Source: Clostridium sp. OS1-26
GTDB lineage: Bacteria; Bacillota; Clostridia; Clostridiales; Clostridiaceae
Assembly (NCBI RefSeq): GCF_030915445.1
Contig: NZ_CP133264.1
Span: 372,001-436,000 of the forward strand
Reading direction: 5' to 3'
DNA length: 64,000 nt
Part shown: piece by piece, positions 1-8,946 of the stretch
How positions within the stretch are numbered: the stretch's first letter is position 1
Layout: each line of letters opens with the position of its first letter
The notes under the pieces: model-generated
Seen by the model: the letters and a program-made list of their open reading frames with translations, nothing else
Told to the model about the DNA's origin: nothing
Database searches by the model: none
Position numbers and translations under genes: made by a program

Positions 1-15
1 AGGTGGATGGTTTTT

Positions 16-771
16 ATGAGTAAAGAAATATCAAAAAATTTTTTAAAGGCTGATGTGTTTAAGGAATTAGATAATATTGAAACAGATCAAGAAAAAGAAT
101 TACCGCAACCTCCTGTTCAAAAAAGTTGTTCACCTTCTTCATCTTTAATTGATCTAGTTTCTGTAGAAAATTTTAATTGCGGCCAGATGAGTGTTTTAGA
201 TGTATTAAAATGTAGAAAGACTAGACGTCTTTTTACAGATGAGCAATTATCTTTGGAAGAACTTTCATTTCTACTTTGGAGTGTTCAAGGAGTAAAAAAG
301 ATAGTTAATAAAGGATATGCTACGTTAAGGACTGTGCCTTCTGCAGGAGCTAGACATCCCTTTGAAACTTACTTAGCTATTTTAAAGGTAGAAGGTCTTA
401 AAAGTGGCTTATATAGGTATTTACCATTAGAGCATAAACTTTTATTTATAAATGCTATAGATGGCCTTGATAAAAAACTTAGTTCTGCTACTTTTAATCA
501 AAGATTTGTAGCTAAATCCGCAGTAACCTTCATATGGACTGCAATCCCTTATAGAACGGAATGGCGCTATGATATAGCTGCACCTAAACTTATAGCTCTC
601 GATGCTGGCCATATGTGTGAAAATTTATATCTATCAGCAGAATCAATAAGCTCTGGTGTTTGTGCCATAGCTGCTTATGATCAAGATAAAATAGATGAAC
701 TTTTAAATATAGACGGTGAAAATGAATTTACAGTTTATTTATCCTCAGTTGGAAAAATAGAAAAGGTATAG
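16..771 (+). CDS. SagB/ThcOx-type nitroreductase-family oxidoreductase
   Basis: Predicted FMN-dependent oxidoreductase of the nitroreductase superfamily, 251 aa, cytosolic, single domain. The RKTRR stretch at residues 67-71, followed by LSLEELSFLLW, and the SAGARHPFE segment at about 109-117 are hallmarks of the SagB-like branch. Family members in azole peptide clusters oxidise thiazolines to thiazoles, but no cyclodehydratase or precursor peptide is visible here, so the substrate is unknown. The start at 16 is chosen because AGGTGG at 1-6 lies nine bases upstream; an in-frame ATG at 7 would abut that site. The gene begins at the window edge, so its upstream partners are unseen. Its stop codon lies inside a hairpin shared with the convergent metal-binding gene. 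The family is certain; the biochemical role is not. Confidence 0.8.
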   Translation: MSKEISKNFLKADVFKELDNIETDQEKELPQPPVQKSCSPSSSLIDLVSVENFNCGQMSVLDVLKCRKTRRLFTDEQLSLEELSFLLWSVQGVKKIVNKGYATLRTVPSAGARHPFETYLAILKVEGLKSGLYRYLPLEHKLLFINAIDGLDKKLSSATFNQRFVAKSAVTFIWTAIPYRTEWRYDIAAPKLIALDAGHMCENLYLSAESISSGVCAIAAYDQDKIDELLNIDGENEFTVYLSSVGKIEKV

Positions 772-795
772 TGCTTAGCTATACCTTTTCTATTT
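755..795. terminator. Bidirectional terminator between convergent genes
   Basis: A 17-bp perfect inverted repeat (755-771 with 779-795) with a 7-nt loop. It contains the stop codons of both convergent genes, so each mRNA ends in the same hairpin followed by a U-rich stretch. Confidence 0.85.
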
Positions 796-994
796 CAATT
801 ACTTTATATCCTGCATCATCTATCGCTTCTTTAATTTCATCATTCTTTAGGTTTGGATTGCTTTCTAAAAATGCTGTTTTAGTTCTCACATCTACAGCTA
901 CTGATTTTACTCCGGGCAATTCCATTAAGGCACTGTGAATTTGCTTTACACAATTTTTACAGCTTATTCCTTCAACTGTTAGTATTCTTCTCAT
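779..994 (-). CDS. Heavy-metal-associated (HMA) domain protein, CopZ-like
   Basis: A 71-aa protein made of one HMA ferredoxin-like domain. The GISCKNC motif near the N-terminus supplies the CxxC pair that binds Cu(I) or a similar soft metal in CopZ-type chaperones, and the later GYKV element is typical of the last strand of the fold. The usual GMTC is GISC here, which is a tolerated variation. No P-type ATPase or CsoR neighbour is present, so the partner and metal are inferred only. The start at 994 is preferred: AAGGGG lies about eight bases upstream, whereas the earlier in-frame GTG and ATG codons overlap or crowd that site. It is probably a monocistronic gene with the upstream spacer at 995-1135. 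Confidence 0.85.
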   Translation of the reverse strand: MRRILTVEGISCKNCVKQIHSALMELPGVKSVAVDVRTKTAFLESNPNLKNDEIKEAIDDAGYKVIEIEKV

Positions 995-1135
995 GTACAT
1001 CACCCCTTATATCTTTAGATTTAATATATTTTACCCAATTTACCATATTATATAACTTTAACTTAATGTATTTAATTATATTTTATCTATTTCTTAACAC
1101 TTTGTAAAATAATTCTAAATATTTTTAATAAAAAG

Positions 1136-2362
1136 TTAATTTCCAGGAATCAATATCTGTATAGTTGGCTTATTAAGGACCTTGTTAATAACCTTTAATA
1201 TTTTTTCTTCATTAATATAATGAAACTCTGCTGCTTCATCATATACTTTCTTAGCCTCTCCATACATTAGCTCATAAGTAGCCAGTTCTTTACAAAGCTG
1301 AATTGATTTTTCAAGTTTCAGTTGTCTTTTAAGTTTTATACCTCTGCATAATGAATTCATTTTCTTCTCATTAAAATATCCTGTACTATTTTTAATTTTA
1401 TATATGCTATCATTAACTATAGATAAAGTTCTCTCTAAGTTTTCCTCTGATGTTGCTATATTAATAGTAAAAAACTTTATGCCTCTTTCATTTTTAATAA
1501 AGCTTCCTACATCATAAGCAAGACCGTTTTTTGTTCTTATTTCATCAAACAATATGCCGCTGGTACCTTCTCCAAAAGCTGCATTAAATACACTTAATGC
1601 TTTTATTTCCTCTTCCTCTAGATCATCAATATTAAAAAGGTATTGCAATTTAGCACCTTTTATGTTGGAGATTTTCTCAGTAAATGTTCCATATTGATTA
1701 AATTCTCTTTCATCCTCTTCAATGCTGCAAAAGCTTTTTTTCCAATTTTTGAAATACTTTTCTACTACAAAAATTACATCTTCAACAGTTAATGAAGAAC
1801 ATATGCTTATAACACAATTTTCAGGTGCATAGTACCTATCATAAAAACTTTTTATATCATCTAAAGTAATAGCTTTTACACTTTCTTCTGTACCAATTAT
1901 TAAATCTTTAATTCTCTTTTTATTAAAAGCATTACTTAATAAGCTATCTTCACAATGTTGGTATACATCATCTTTCCATTCCTTAAGCTCTTCTAATATA
2001 ATATTTATCTCTTCTTTAAATCCTTGCTCTGGAAAGGTAGTATTCAAAATCATATCAGAATAAAGTTCGAAGCCTCTCTCAAAATCCTGTGAAAGTGAGG
2101 TTCCATAATAAATCACATAAGGGAAGTTTGTCATTGCATTTTCAAATCCAAAAATCTCATCACAAAGTTCATTTATTTCTTTTTCAGTTCTGTTCTTTGT
2201 TCCCTTTGATATCATGTGCTCTACAGCATGAGCAGTACCGAGCTTGAACTTATCTCTTTCCTCTAACGCACCTGCATTAAAACCGATGCAAAAGGATGTA
2301 ATATCCGCAGCTCTATATTCATATATTAATTTTATTCCATTTTTTAATATGTGTTTTTCCAT
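1136..2362 (-). CDS. M16-family zinc metallopeptidase
   Basis: A 408-aa insulinase/M16-type protein. The inverted zinc motif HxxEH is present as HAVEH at about residues 45-49, preceded by GTA and followed by MISKGT, the usual context in catalytically active M16 subunits. A downstream EEINIILEEL segment supplies the expected third zinc ligand Glu. The length corresponds to a two-repeat subunit such as those of processing peptidases and the B. subtilis YmfF/YmfH type. No partner M16 gene is adjacent. The start at ATG 2362 has GGAGG five bases upstream; the longer reading begins at TTG inside the ribosome binding site. It has no signal peptide, so it is presumably cytosolic. The substrate is unknown. 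Confidence 0.85.
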   Translation of the reverse strand: MEKHILKNGIKLIYEYRAADITSFCIGFNAGALEERDKFKLGTAHAVEHMISKGTKNRTEKEINELCDEIFGFENAMTNFPYVIYYGTSLSQDFERGFELYSDMILNTTFPEQGFKEEINIILEELKEWKDDVYQHCEDSLLSNAFNKKRIKDLIIGTEESVKAITLDDIKSFYDRYYAPENCVISICSSLTVEDVIFVVEKYFKNWKKSFCSIEEDEREFNQYGTFTEKISNIKGAKLQYLFNIDDLEEEEIKALSVFNAAFGEGTSGILFDEIRTKNGLAYDVGSFIKNERGIKFFTINIATSEENLERTLSIVNDSIYKIKNSTGYFNEKKMNSLCRGIKLKRQLKLEKSIQLCKELATYELMYGEAKKVYDEAAEFHYINEEKILKVINKVLNKPTIQILIPGN

Positions 2363-2382
2363 AACAACCTCCAAAATTAAAT

Positions 2383-2520
2383 ATATAGATATCCATTCTA
2401 AATAATTGACTTATTCTTGACTAAATACATTGATATACAAGGCTTCTAATGAAGGAATAAGTCAACTTTATGGTTAAGAAATCTATATAGAGAAACTAAC
2501 TGACCGCCTAGTAACCCTAT
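2383..2520. repeat. Palindromic intergenic repeat, copy A
   Basis: Noncoding spacer holding an 11-bp inverted repeat (TTGACTTATTC at 2406-2416 with its complement at 2455-2465), followed by TATAGAGAAACTAACT at 2486-2501 and ending near CCCTATA. The second half matches, on the opposite strand, the spacer after purD (52683-52806), and related motifs occur at 15493-15508 and 61604-61619. It is read as a degenerate member of a dispersed palindromic family. Confidence 0.55.
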
Positions 2521-2571
2521 ATATTCAAATTTCATATCTAGCTCAATTATACTTTTCTTCCAAAGTAAAAT

Positions 2572-2594
2572 AAAGAGGGCCTTTAGCCCTCTTT
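2572..2594 (-). terminator. Rho-independent terminator of kimA
   Basis: AAAGAGGGC at 2572-2580 pairs perfectly with GCCCTCTTT at 2586-2594 around a 5-nt loop. On the minus strand a T-rich tail follows, 37 bases after the kimA stop codon. Confidence 0.85.
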
Positions 2595-2630
2595 AATATA
2601 TTTATATACCCTTTATCTATCCATATATAA

Positions 2631-4472
2631 CTAATAATCCTCAAGTATATATGGTATAGTTACCATAGCTATATTTCTTCTTTTTAAAAGCATTGTTCTA
2701 ATAACTAATGATGTTTGATTATGAAGTATATTTCCCCACCATGTAGTAGTTATAAACTGAGGCATTACCACAGTTACCGTATCCATAGGTCCTGCTGCAT
2801 ATTCTTCCGATTCAATAAATTTAACCAATGGACTTACAATGTTTCTATATGGTGATTTTTTTACAACTATAGGGATACCTACACCATATTCATCCCATTT
2901 TTTTAGAAGTTTTGCGGTAGCTACATCATCAACGGATACATGGAAAAGTATTATATTATCAGATATAGTTCTCGCATAATTTAACGCCTTCAAGAATGAT
3001 TTATTTAAAGTATCAATTGGAACTATAACGTATCTTTTTTGTTCTGCTAAATCTATATGCTTTGGTCTTTCGCATATATCTAGTTTTAATTGCTTTGCAA
3101 CTTTTTCATAGTGATGTCTTATTTTTAACATTATTGTAACAAATATAGGCATCAAAATGCAAACAATCCAAGCACCATGTAAAAATTTAGTTACTCCAAT
3201 TATTATAACAGTTACAAAGGTAACTACTGCACCCATTCCATTAATTGCTGCCTTATGTCTCCAGCCTTTTTCTTTTGTTCTAAACCATCTTGTTAACATA
3301 CCAGTCTGAGACAACGTAAAAGATATAAATACTCCAACAGCATATAGCGGCATCAAAAGGTGAGTTTCTCCTCTAAATAATATAACCAAAATTGACGCCA
3401 TGAAAGATAAAGCTATAATTCCGTTAGAAAAACCTAGTCTTTTTCCTCTTTTAGTAAACTGTCTTGGTACATATCCATCCTTAGCCATAAGCGCTAAAAG
3501 CAATGGAAGTCCTGCAAAGGCAGTATTAGCAGCCATTATTAATATAATTGCTGTAGTTGCCTGAATTAAATAGAACATAAAGCCTGTACCAAAAACCTGC
3601 GAAGCTATCTGCGCTATTACTGTAACCTCTAAGCTAGGTACTGCATGGTATAAAGTTGCCAGATATGATAATCCACCAAATATAAGCAGTACTATAAGGG
3701 CAAGCATTCCTAAAACTGTTTTTGCATTTTTTTGTGCTGGATCTTTAAAGTTTGGAATACCATTACTAACTGCTTCTATTCCAGTTAAGGCTGTACACCC
3801 TGAAGCAAAAGCCCTAAGAAATAAAAATAAAGCTATATCTCCTGTGGCATTCGGTATTGAAAACATTGCATGAGGAGTGTATCCAAATATATATACTTTA
3901 ACCATTCCTATTACTATCATAGATAAAACGGATATCATAAATAAGTAAGTAGGAATACCAAATATCTTAGAAGACTCTCTTATTCCCCTAAGATTTCCTA
4001 TAGTTAATAGTATTATAAAACCAATTGTTATAGATATCTTATGTGGTAAAAGTGACGGAAATGCCGACGTTATAGCTGCCGTTCCCGCACTAGTACTTAC
4101 TGCAACAGTTAGAATATAATCTATAGTAAGTGATGCTCCTGCTGTAAGTCCTGGTATAGTTCCAAGGTTATCCTTTGCAACTATATAAGCTCCACCACCA
4201 TTAGGATAGTTATCAATTGTTTGTCTGTAAGAAAATACTAATAAAAACATCAAAAATACTATACATAGTGCCGCATAAAACATATATTTGTAGGACATTA
4301 ATCCTAATATAGGAACAAGTACCCACAATATTTCCTCACCTGCGTATGCTACAGATGATATAGCGTCACTGGATAAAATAGGCAAACCCCAAAACACATT
4401 AAACTTTTCGTCTTTAAGCTCATCTGTTTTAAGAGTCCTACCTATAAGCCATCTTCCTAATTTTATTTCCAT
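2631..4472 (-). CDS. kimA: KimA-type potassium transporter (APC superfamily)
   Basis: A 613-aa membrane protein with about twelve hydrophobic segments followed by a C-terminal cytosolic domain from about residue 460. The opening WGLPILSSDAISSVAYAGEE and the NYPNGGGAYIVAKDN segment match the KUP-like APC proteins of the B. subtilis KimA (YdaO) group, which are high-affinity K+/H+ symporters. In Bacillus this gene sits under a c-di-AMP (ydaO) riboswitch; the 390-base upstream spacer was searched by eye for that element and none was recognised. The start at ATG 4472 has GAGGTG about eight bases upstream; the longer GTG start lies within the ribosome binding site. Older annotations call this family 'amino acid permease'; the K+ assignment rests on family resemblance. 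Confidence 0.8.
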   Translation of the reverse strand: MEIKLGRWLIGRTLKTDELKDEKFNVFWGLPILSSDAISSVAYAGEEILWVLVPILGLMSYKYMFYAALCIVFLMFLLVFSYRQTIDNYPNGGGAYIVAKDNLGTIPGLTAGASLTIDYILTVAVSTSAGTAAITSAFPSLLPHKISITIGFIILLTIGNLRGIRESSKIFGIPTYLFMISVLSMIVIGMVKVYIFGYTPHAMFSIPNATGDIALFLFLRAFASGCTALTGIEAVSNGIPNFKDPAQKNAKTVLGMLALIVLLIFGGLSYLATLYHAVPSLEVTVIAQIASQVFGTGFMFYLIQATTAIILIMAANTAFAGLPLLLALMAKDGYVPRQFTKRGKRLGFSNGIIALSFMASILVILFRGETHLLMPLYAVGVFISFTLSQTGMLTRWFRTKEKGWRHKAAINGMGAVVTFVTVIIIGVTKFLHGAWIVCILMPIFVTIMLKIRHHYEKVAKQLKLDICERPKHIDLAEQKRYVIVPIDTLNKSFLKALNYARTISDNIILFHVSVDDVATAKLLKKWDEYGVGIPIVVKKSPYRNIVSPLVKFIESEEYAAGPMDTVTVVMPQFITTTWWGNILHNQTSLVIRTMLLKRRNIAMVTIPYILEDY

Positions 4473-4862
4473 TTTTTCCACACCTCAAAAAGTAAATTTT
4501 TTATAAATTCTATAGGCATGGAATGATTATATATTATCCTCCAATTTTATCATAACTTTATATCCATATATTTTTCATGGTTTTTAGTTGATATTTCGCA
4601 TTTTTTAGATATCAGGATTTATCTTTGGGTACTTTTCCTTTAAGATTCTTCTTATAGATTCGTATTAAGCATTTTAAAAATCATCACATTATTCTAAATA
4701 TACAGCATAATGAATAATTAATTATACACTTATTCTAATTATATATTTAGTATTATAGACAAGCTAAGCACCGTCAAACTTATAATGAATTACGATGGTG
4801 TCTTTTTATATTTTATGAATAAAGCTACATTATTTTATTCTTTTTTCGAAGTTATTTTGAAT
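4473..4862. other. Noncoding spacer upstream of kimA
   Basis: 390 bases without a credible gene. It holds the kimA ribosome binding site and AT-rich promoter-like sequence, plus a hairpin listed separately. No c-di-AMP riboswitch motif was recognised. Confidence 0.6.
4768..4801 (+). terminator. Hairpin with plus-strand T-run
   Basis: GCACCGTC pairs with GATGGTGT (GU pairs included) and is followed on the plus strand by CTTTTTATATTTT. No plus-strand gene precedes it, so it either ends an unseen short transcript or serves the minus-strand DJ-1 gene as a weak terminator. Confidence 0.45.
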
Positions 4863-5432
4863 TTATAAGAATTTACTCTCTACAAAATTAACTAGCATAG
4901 CTTCTTTCAAATTTTTAACTGTTTCTTCGTTAGCAAGGTTTTCTAGTATTTTAAAAGCAAAGTATATAGCTGTAGCTGGTCCTCTGCTTGTGATAATATT
5001 TTTATCCTGCACAACTATTTCCTCACAATATAGTTCTGTACCTAACTCATTTTCAAAGCCTGGATAACAGGTAGCTTTCTTTCCAGTAAGTATATCTGCC
5101 TTTCCTAAAACAATTGGACCTGCACAAATGGCAGCTATTAATTTGTCTTCATTATTAAACTTTTTGACAAGATTAATAACTTCTTCACTATTTCTCAGAT
5201 TGGCAGCACCAGGCATTCCACCAGGAATAACTAATGCATCATATTTATCTACATCAGTTTTCTCTAATAGACTATTTGCTTTTACATGAATACTATGAGA
5301 GCCCAATACCTCTTCTTCTCCATTTATAGAGCATGTAATACAATGTACTCCTCCTCTTCTTAGCACATCAACTACCGTAAGAGCTTCAACTTCCTCAAAA
5401 CCCTTTGCAAGTAAAACTATCGCCTTCTTCAT
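4863..5432 (-). CDS. DJ-1/PfpI family protein
   Basis: A 189-aa protein of the DJ-1 (YajL/ThiJ) subgroup of the PfpI superfamily. The GFEEVEALT segment supplies the conserved Glu, and AAICAGP near residue 103 contains the nucleophilic Cys of the elbow; LVIPGGMPGAANLR and ITSRGPATA are family signatures. DJ-1 relatives act as chaperones, glyoxalase-like or deglycase-like enzymes; the exact activity is debated and cannot be read from sequence. The length is typical. ATG 5432 is preceded by a purine-rich AGAAAGGTGG ribosome binding site. It lies downstream of glpK but is separated from it by the strong glpK terminator, so it is probably transcribed on its own or by read-through. Confidence 0.85.
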   Translation of the reverse strand: MKKAIVLLAKGFEEVEALTVVDVLRRGGVHCITCSINGEEEVLGSHSIHVKANSLLEKTDVDKYDALVIPGGMPGAANLRNSEEVINLVKKFNNEDKLIAAICAGPIVLGKADILTGKKATCYPGFENELGTELYCEEIVVQDKNIITSRGPATAIYFAFKILENLANEETVKNLKEAMLVNFVESKFL

Positions 5433-5481
5433 AGTTAACCACCTTTCTTCACCAATTGTTATTCTTTTCTATTATAGCATA

Positions 5482-5525
5482 CAAGGGTAAAAGGCCGAAA
5501 GTTGACTTTCGACCTTTTACCCCTG
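5482..5525 (-). terminator. Terminator after glpK
   Basis: Two 21-nt arms (5482-5502 and 5505-5525) pair almost completely; the two A/C mismatches on the plus strand become G-U pairs in minus-strand RNA, so the hairpin belongs to the glp transcript. It starts 33 bases after the glpK stop codon. Confidence 0.85.
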
Positions 5526-5558
5526 TATCATTATAAAGATCATATAAGCTGAGAAAAA

Positions 5559-7073
<1,515 letters not shown>

Positions 7074-7085
7074 CTAACAAAATTT

Positions 7086-7099
7086 AACAAACGTTTACA
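7086..7099 (-). promoter_or_regulatory. Probable cre (CcpA) site before glpK
   Basis: On the minus strand the site reads TGTAAACGTTTGTT, matching the cre consensus except toward the 3' end. It lies between the intercistronic hairpin and the glpK ribosome binding site, where CcpA could act as a roadblock. Confidence 0.45.
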
Positions 7100-7112
7100 C
7101 TTCATTGATAAC

Positions 7113-7159
7113 TGCCACCTCTTATCCCCATTTAAATGATGCTTTGATAAGAGGCGGCA
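7113..7159 (-). promoter_or_regulatory. Large intercistronic hairpin upstream of glpK
   Basis: TGCCGCCTCTTATC pairs with GATAAGAGGTGGCA (one G-U pair) around a 19-nt loop containing TTTAAAT. It shares the pattern GCCGC...TTTAAAT...GTGGC with the leader hairpin before glpF (8762-8804) but has no U-tract. It may be a second GlpP-responsive or RNA-processing element. Confidence 0.55.
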
Positions 7160-7231
7160 TTTCTCTGAATTCGTTCAACTAAGGATTAGATATGCTTAAA
7201 ACTCAATCCGATTTAAGTCTTTCTTTACTCT

Positions 7232-7255
7232 AAGCTCTCTCACTCTAGAGAGCTT
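7232..7255. promoter_or_regulatory. Short hairpin after glpP
   Basis: AAGCTCTCT pairs perfectly with AGAGAGCTT around a 6-nt loop, 24 bases beyond the glpP stop. No U-tract follows, so it looks like an mRNA-stability or processing hairpin rather than a full terminator. Confidence 0.5.
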
Positions 7256-7279
7256 CATTGATTAAATTTTAAATTAAGT

Positions 7280-7843
7280 TTATAATTCCCATAATTTTTT
7301 TTCAGTAGTAGATATAGCTAACGCTCCTGCTGCTAATGAATCCATAACATCTTTTTTTTCTTTTATAAGACCACCTGCTATAATAAATGAGTTAACTTCC
7401 TTTTCTAAAAAACTTATTATTTTAGTTGCAATACCAGGCATAACTTCTACAGCAGTTGGTTTTGTCTCTCGAATATTTTTTATCCCTGTTTTTAAAGATA
7501 ATGAGTCAATTATAAAAATTCTTTGAATAGTATATAATCCAAGGTGATTTCCACATTTGATATTTGAAGCTTTAGTGCTTATTATACCATCTGGATTAGC
7601 ATATTCTTTTATATATTTAACTCCTGCCGAATCTCCTCTTAATCCCTCAATAAGGTCTATGTGTACAAAAACAATTTTCCCCTTTTCCTTAAGTCTTGCA
7701 CATACTTTGGAAATATTGATGATATCCCCATATAGTATAAATACGATAGCAGCATTACTGAACAAAACCTTCTCTAAATCCTCATCACTGCTTATAGCTG
7801 CTATTACTGGATTTTCTACTAAACTTTCTTTTAAATTAATCAT
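7280..7843 (-). CDS. glpP: Glycerol-3-phosphate-responsive antiterminator
   Basis: A 187-aa GlpP-family protein. In B. subtilis GlpP binds glycerol 3-phosphate and the leader RNA of glp genes, preventing termination. The NPVIAAISSDEDLEKVL opening, the FVHIDLIEGLRGD segment, IISTKASNI and the C-terminal FIIAGGLI stretch are characteristic and reflect a TIM-barrel-like fold. It lies between glpF and glpK, and the expected target, a terminator hairpin in the 5' leader of glpF, is visible at 8762-8804, so the operon appears autoregulated. The start at ATG 7843 is supported by AAAGGAG eight bases upstream; the longer reading begins at TTG within this region. Assignment is firm from family and context. 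Confidence 0.93.
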   Translation of the reverse strand: MINLKESLVENPVIAAISSDEDLEKVLFSNAAIVFILYGDIINISKVCARLKEKGKIVFVHIDLIEGLRGDSAGVKYIKEYANPDGIISTKASNIKCGNHLGLYTIQRIFIIDSLSLKTGIKNIRETKPTAVEVMPGIATKIISFLEKEVNSFIIAGGLIKEKKDVMDSLAAGALAISTTEKKLWEL

Positions 7844-7963
7844 AGTCAAGACTCCTTTAAGTTGTTATATTTTTGGTAATATACTTATTTTACCATTTAG
7901 CAGCACTTCATTCAAGGAGAATAGTGTTCCTTCTTGTCCATATCTTTTTAAAGGGTTGTATTA

Positions 7964-8665
7964 TTAGAATACAGCTACAAATAAAAATGCACCAAGTAAT
8001 GCACCAACTATTGGACCTAAAACCGGAACCCATGAATATCCCCAGTCTGAATCTCCTTTACCAGCTATAGGTAATATTGCATGAGCTATTCTTGGTGCCA
8101 AATCTCTAGCTGGATTTAAAGCATATCCTGTTGGTCCGCCTAATGAAAGACCTAGAACCCAGATTAAACCAGCGACAAAAATTGGTCCAAGACCATCAGC
8201 AGCCTTTATATTCCCTAAGCCAAGAATTCCAAATACTAAAGTAGCTGTAGCAAGAAGTTCTGTTAAGAAGTTTGAAGGTAAGCTTCTAATAGCTGGGCCT
8301 GTACTAAACACCCCAAGCTTAGCACCCTTATCTTCAGTTTCTGCCCAATGTGGTAAGTAAGTTAACCAAACTAGTGTAGCTCCTACAATTCCGCCTGCCA
8401 TTTGTGCAGCTATATACCCTGGAACCTCAGCACCTGGGAACTTACCAATAGCAGCTAGTGCTATTGTCAGTGCTGGATTGAAATGAGCACTAACTCCACC
8501 AAATATTGCTGCAGGAATCCCAACTGCAAATGCCCAAGCAGTAGTAACAACTATCAATCCCGCATTATTTCCTTTAGTTTTAGTAAGAGAAACGTTTGCA
8601 ACAACACTATCTCCTAAATAAACTAACATTGCTGTGCCCAAAAATTCAGCCATTAAATGTGACAT
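7964..8665 (-). CDS. glpF: Glycerol uptake facilitator (aquaglyceroporin)
   Basis: A 233-aa MIP-family channel with six membrane segments. The two half-helix signatures are present as HFNPALTIAL and YALNPARDLAPR; the Asp after NPAR is typical of glycerol facilitators rather than water-only channels. GlpF lets glycerol diffuse across the membrane, where GlpK traps it. It is the first gene of the operon, following a long leader with promoter, terminator hairpin and cre site. The start at ATG 8665 has GGGAGGT six bases upstream; the longer reading begins at TTG overlapping this site. The 120-base gap to glpP contains no terminator. Confidence 0.94.
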   Translation of the reverse strand: MSHLMAEFLGTAMLVYLGDSVVANVSLTKTKGNNAGLIVVTTAWAFAVGIPAAIFGGVSAHFNPALTIALAAIGKFPGAEVPGYIAAQMAGGIVGATLVWLTYLPHWAETEDKGAKLGVFSTGPAIRSLPSNFLTELLATATLVFGILGLGNIKAADGLGPIFVAGLIWVLGLSLGGPTGYALNPARDLAPRIAHAILPIAGKGDSDWGYSWVPVLGPIVGALLGAFLFVAVF

Positions 8666-8707
8666 GTTATTACCTCCCAAACATAATTTTGTTTTGAAAC
8701 ATTGATT

Positions 8708-8721
8708 TGTAACCGGTTACA
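8708..8721. promoter_or_regulatory. cre (CcpA) site in the glpF leader
   Basis: TGTAACCGGTTACA is a perfect palindrome and matches the cre consensus TGWAANCGNTNWCA at every position. It lies 42 bases before the glpF start, downstream of the promoter and the leader terminator, consistent with catabolite repression by roadblock. Confidence 0.85.
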
Positions 8722-8761
8722 CTAAGCTTTGCAAGATCTAAGTAAGCTCAAGACGTAAAAA

Positions 8762-8804
8762 AGCCACATCAAAAAAAGTTATTTAAACTCTTTTAAACGC
8801 GGCT
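8762..8804 (-). terminator. Leader terminator, probable GlpP target
   Basis: On the minus strand a stem of about 16 pairs (AGCCGC at one end, GTGGCT at the other, with several G-U pairs) is followed directly by TTTTTT (8756-8761). It sits between the promoter at 8845-8873 and glpF, as in the B. subtilis glp leaders where GlpP plus glycerol 3-phosphate relieves termination. Confidence 0.85.
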
Positions 8805-8844
8805 CTCTAATCTCTGCCTACTTAATATTTTCTTTGTAATTTAT

Positions 8845-8873
8845 ATTATACAGCAAGATTTTGCTAATTACAA
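8845..8873 (-). promoter_or_regulatory. Sigma-A promoter of the glp operon
   Basis: On the minus strand, -35 TTGTAA (8868-8873) and -10 TATAAT (8845-8850) are separated by exactly 17 bases. It also overlaps an inverted repeat after the parC stop. Transcription from here would enter the leader terminator before glpF. Confidence 0.75.
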
Positions 8874-8946
8874 TTAGTAAATAAAAGTTAAATTATTAAC
8901 TTAGTTTATAGTCATATTATGGCTTTGGTGCTTATATACTATTAGG

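Noticed and set aside
4473..4862. c-di-AMP (ydaO) riboswitch upstream of kimA
   Set aside because: No characteristic core motif or folding was recognised, although homologues elsewhere have it.
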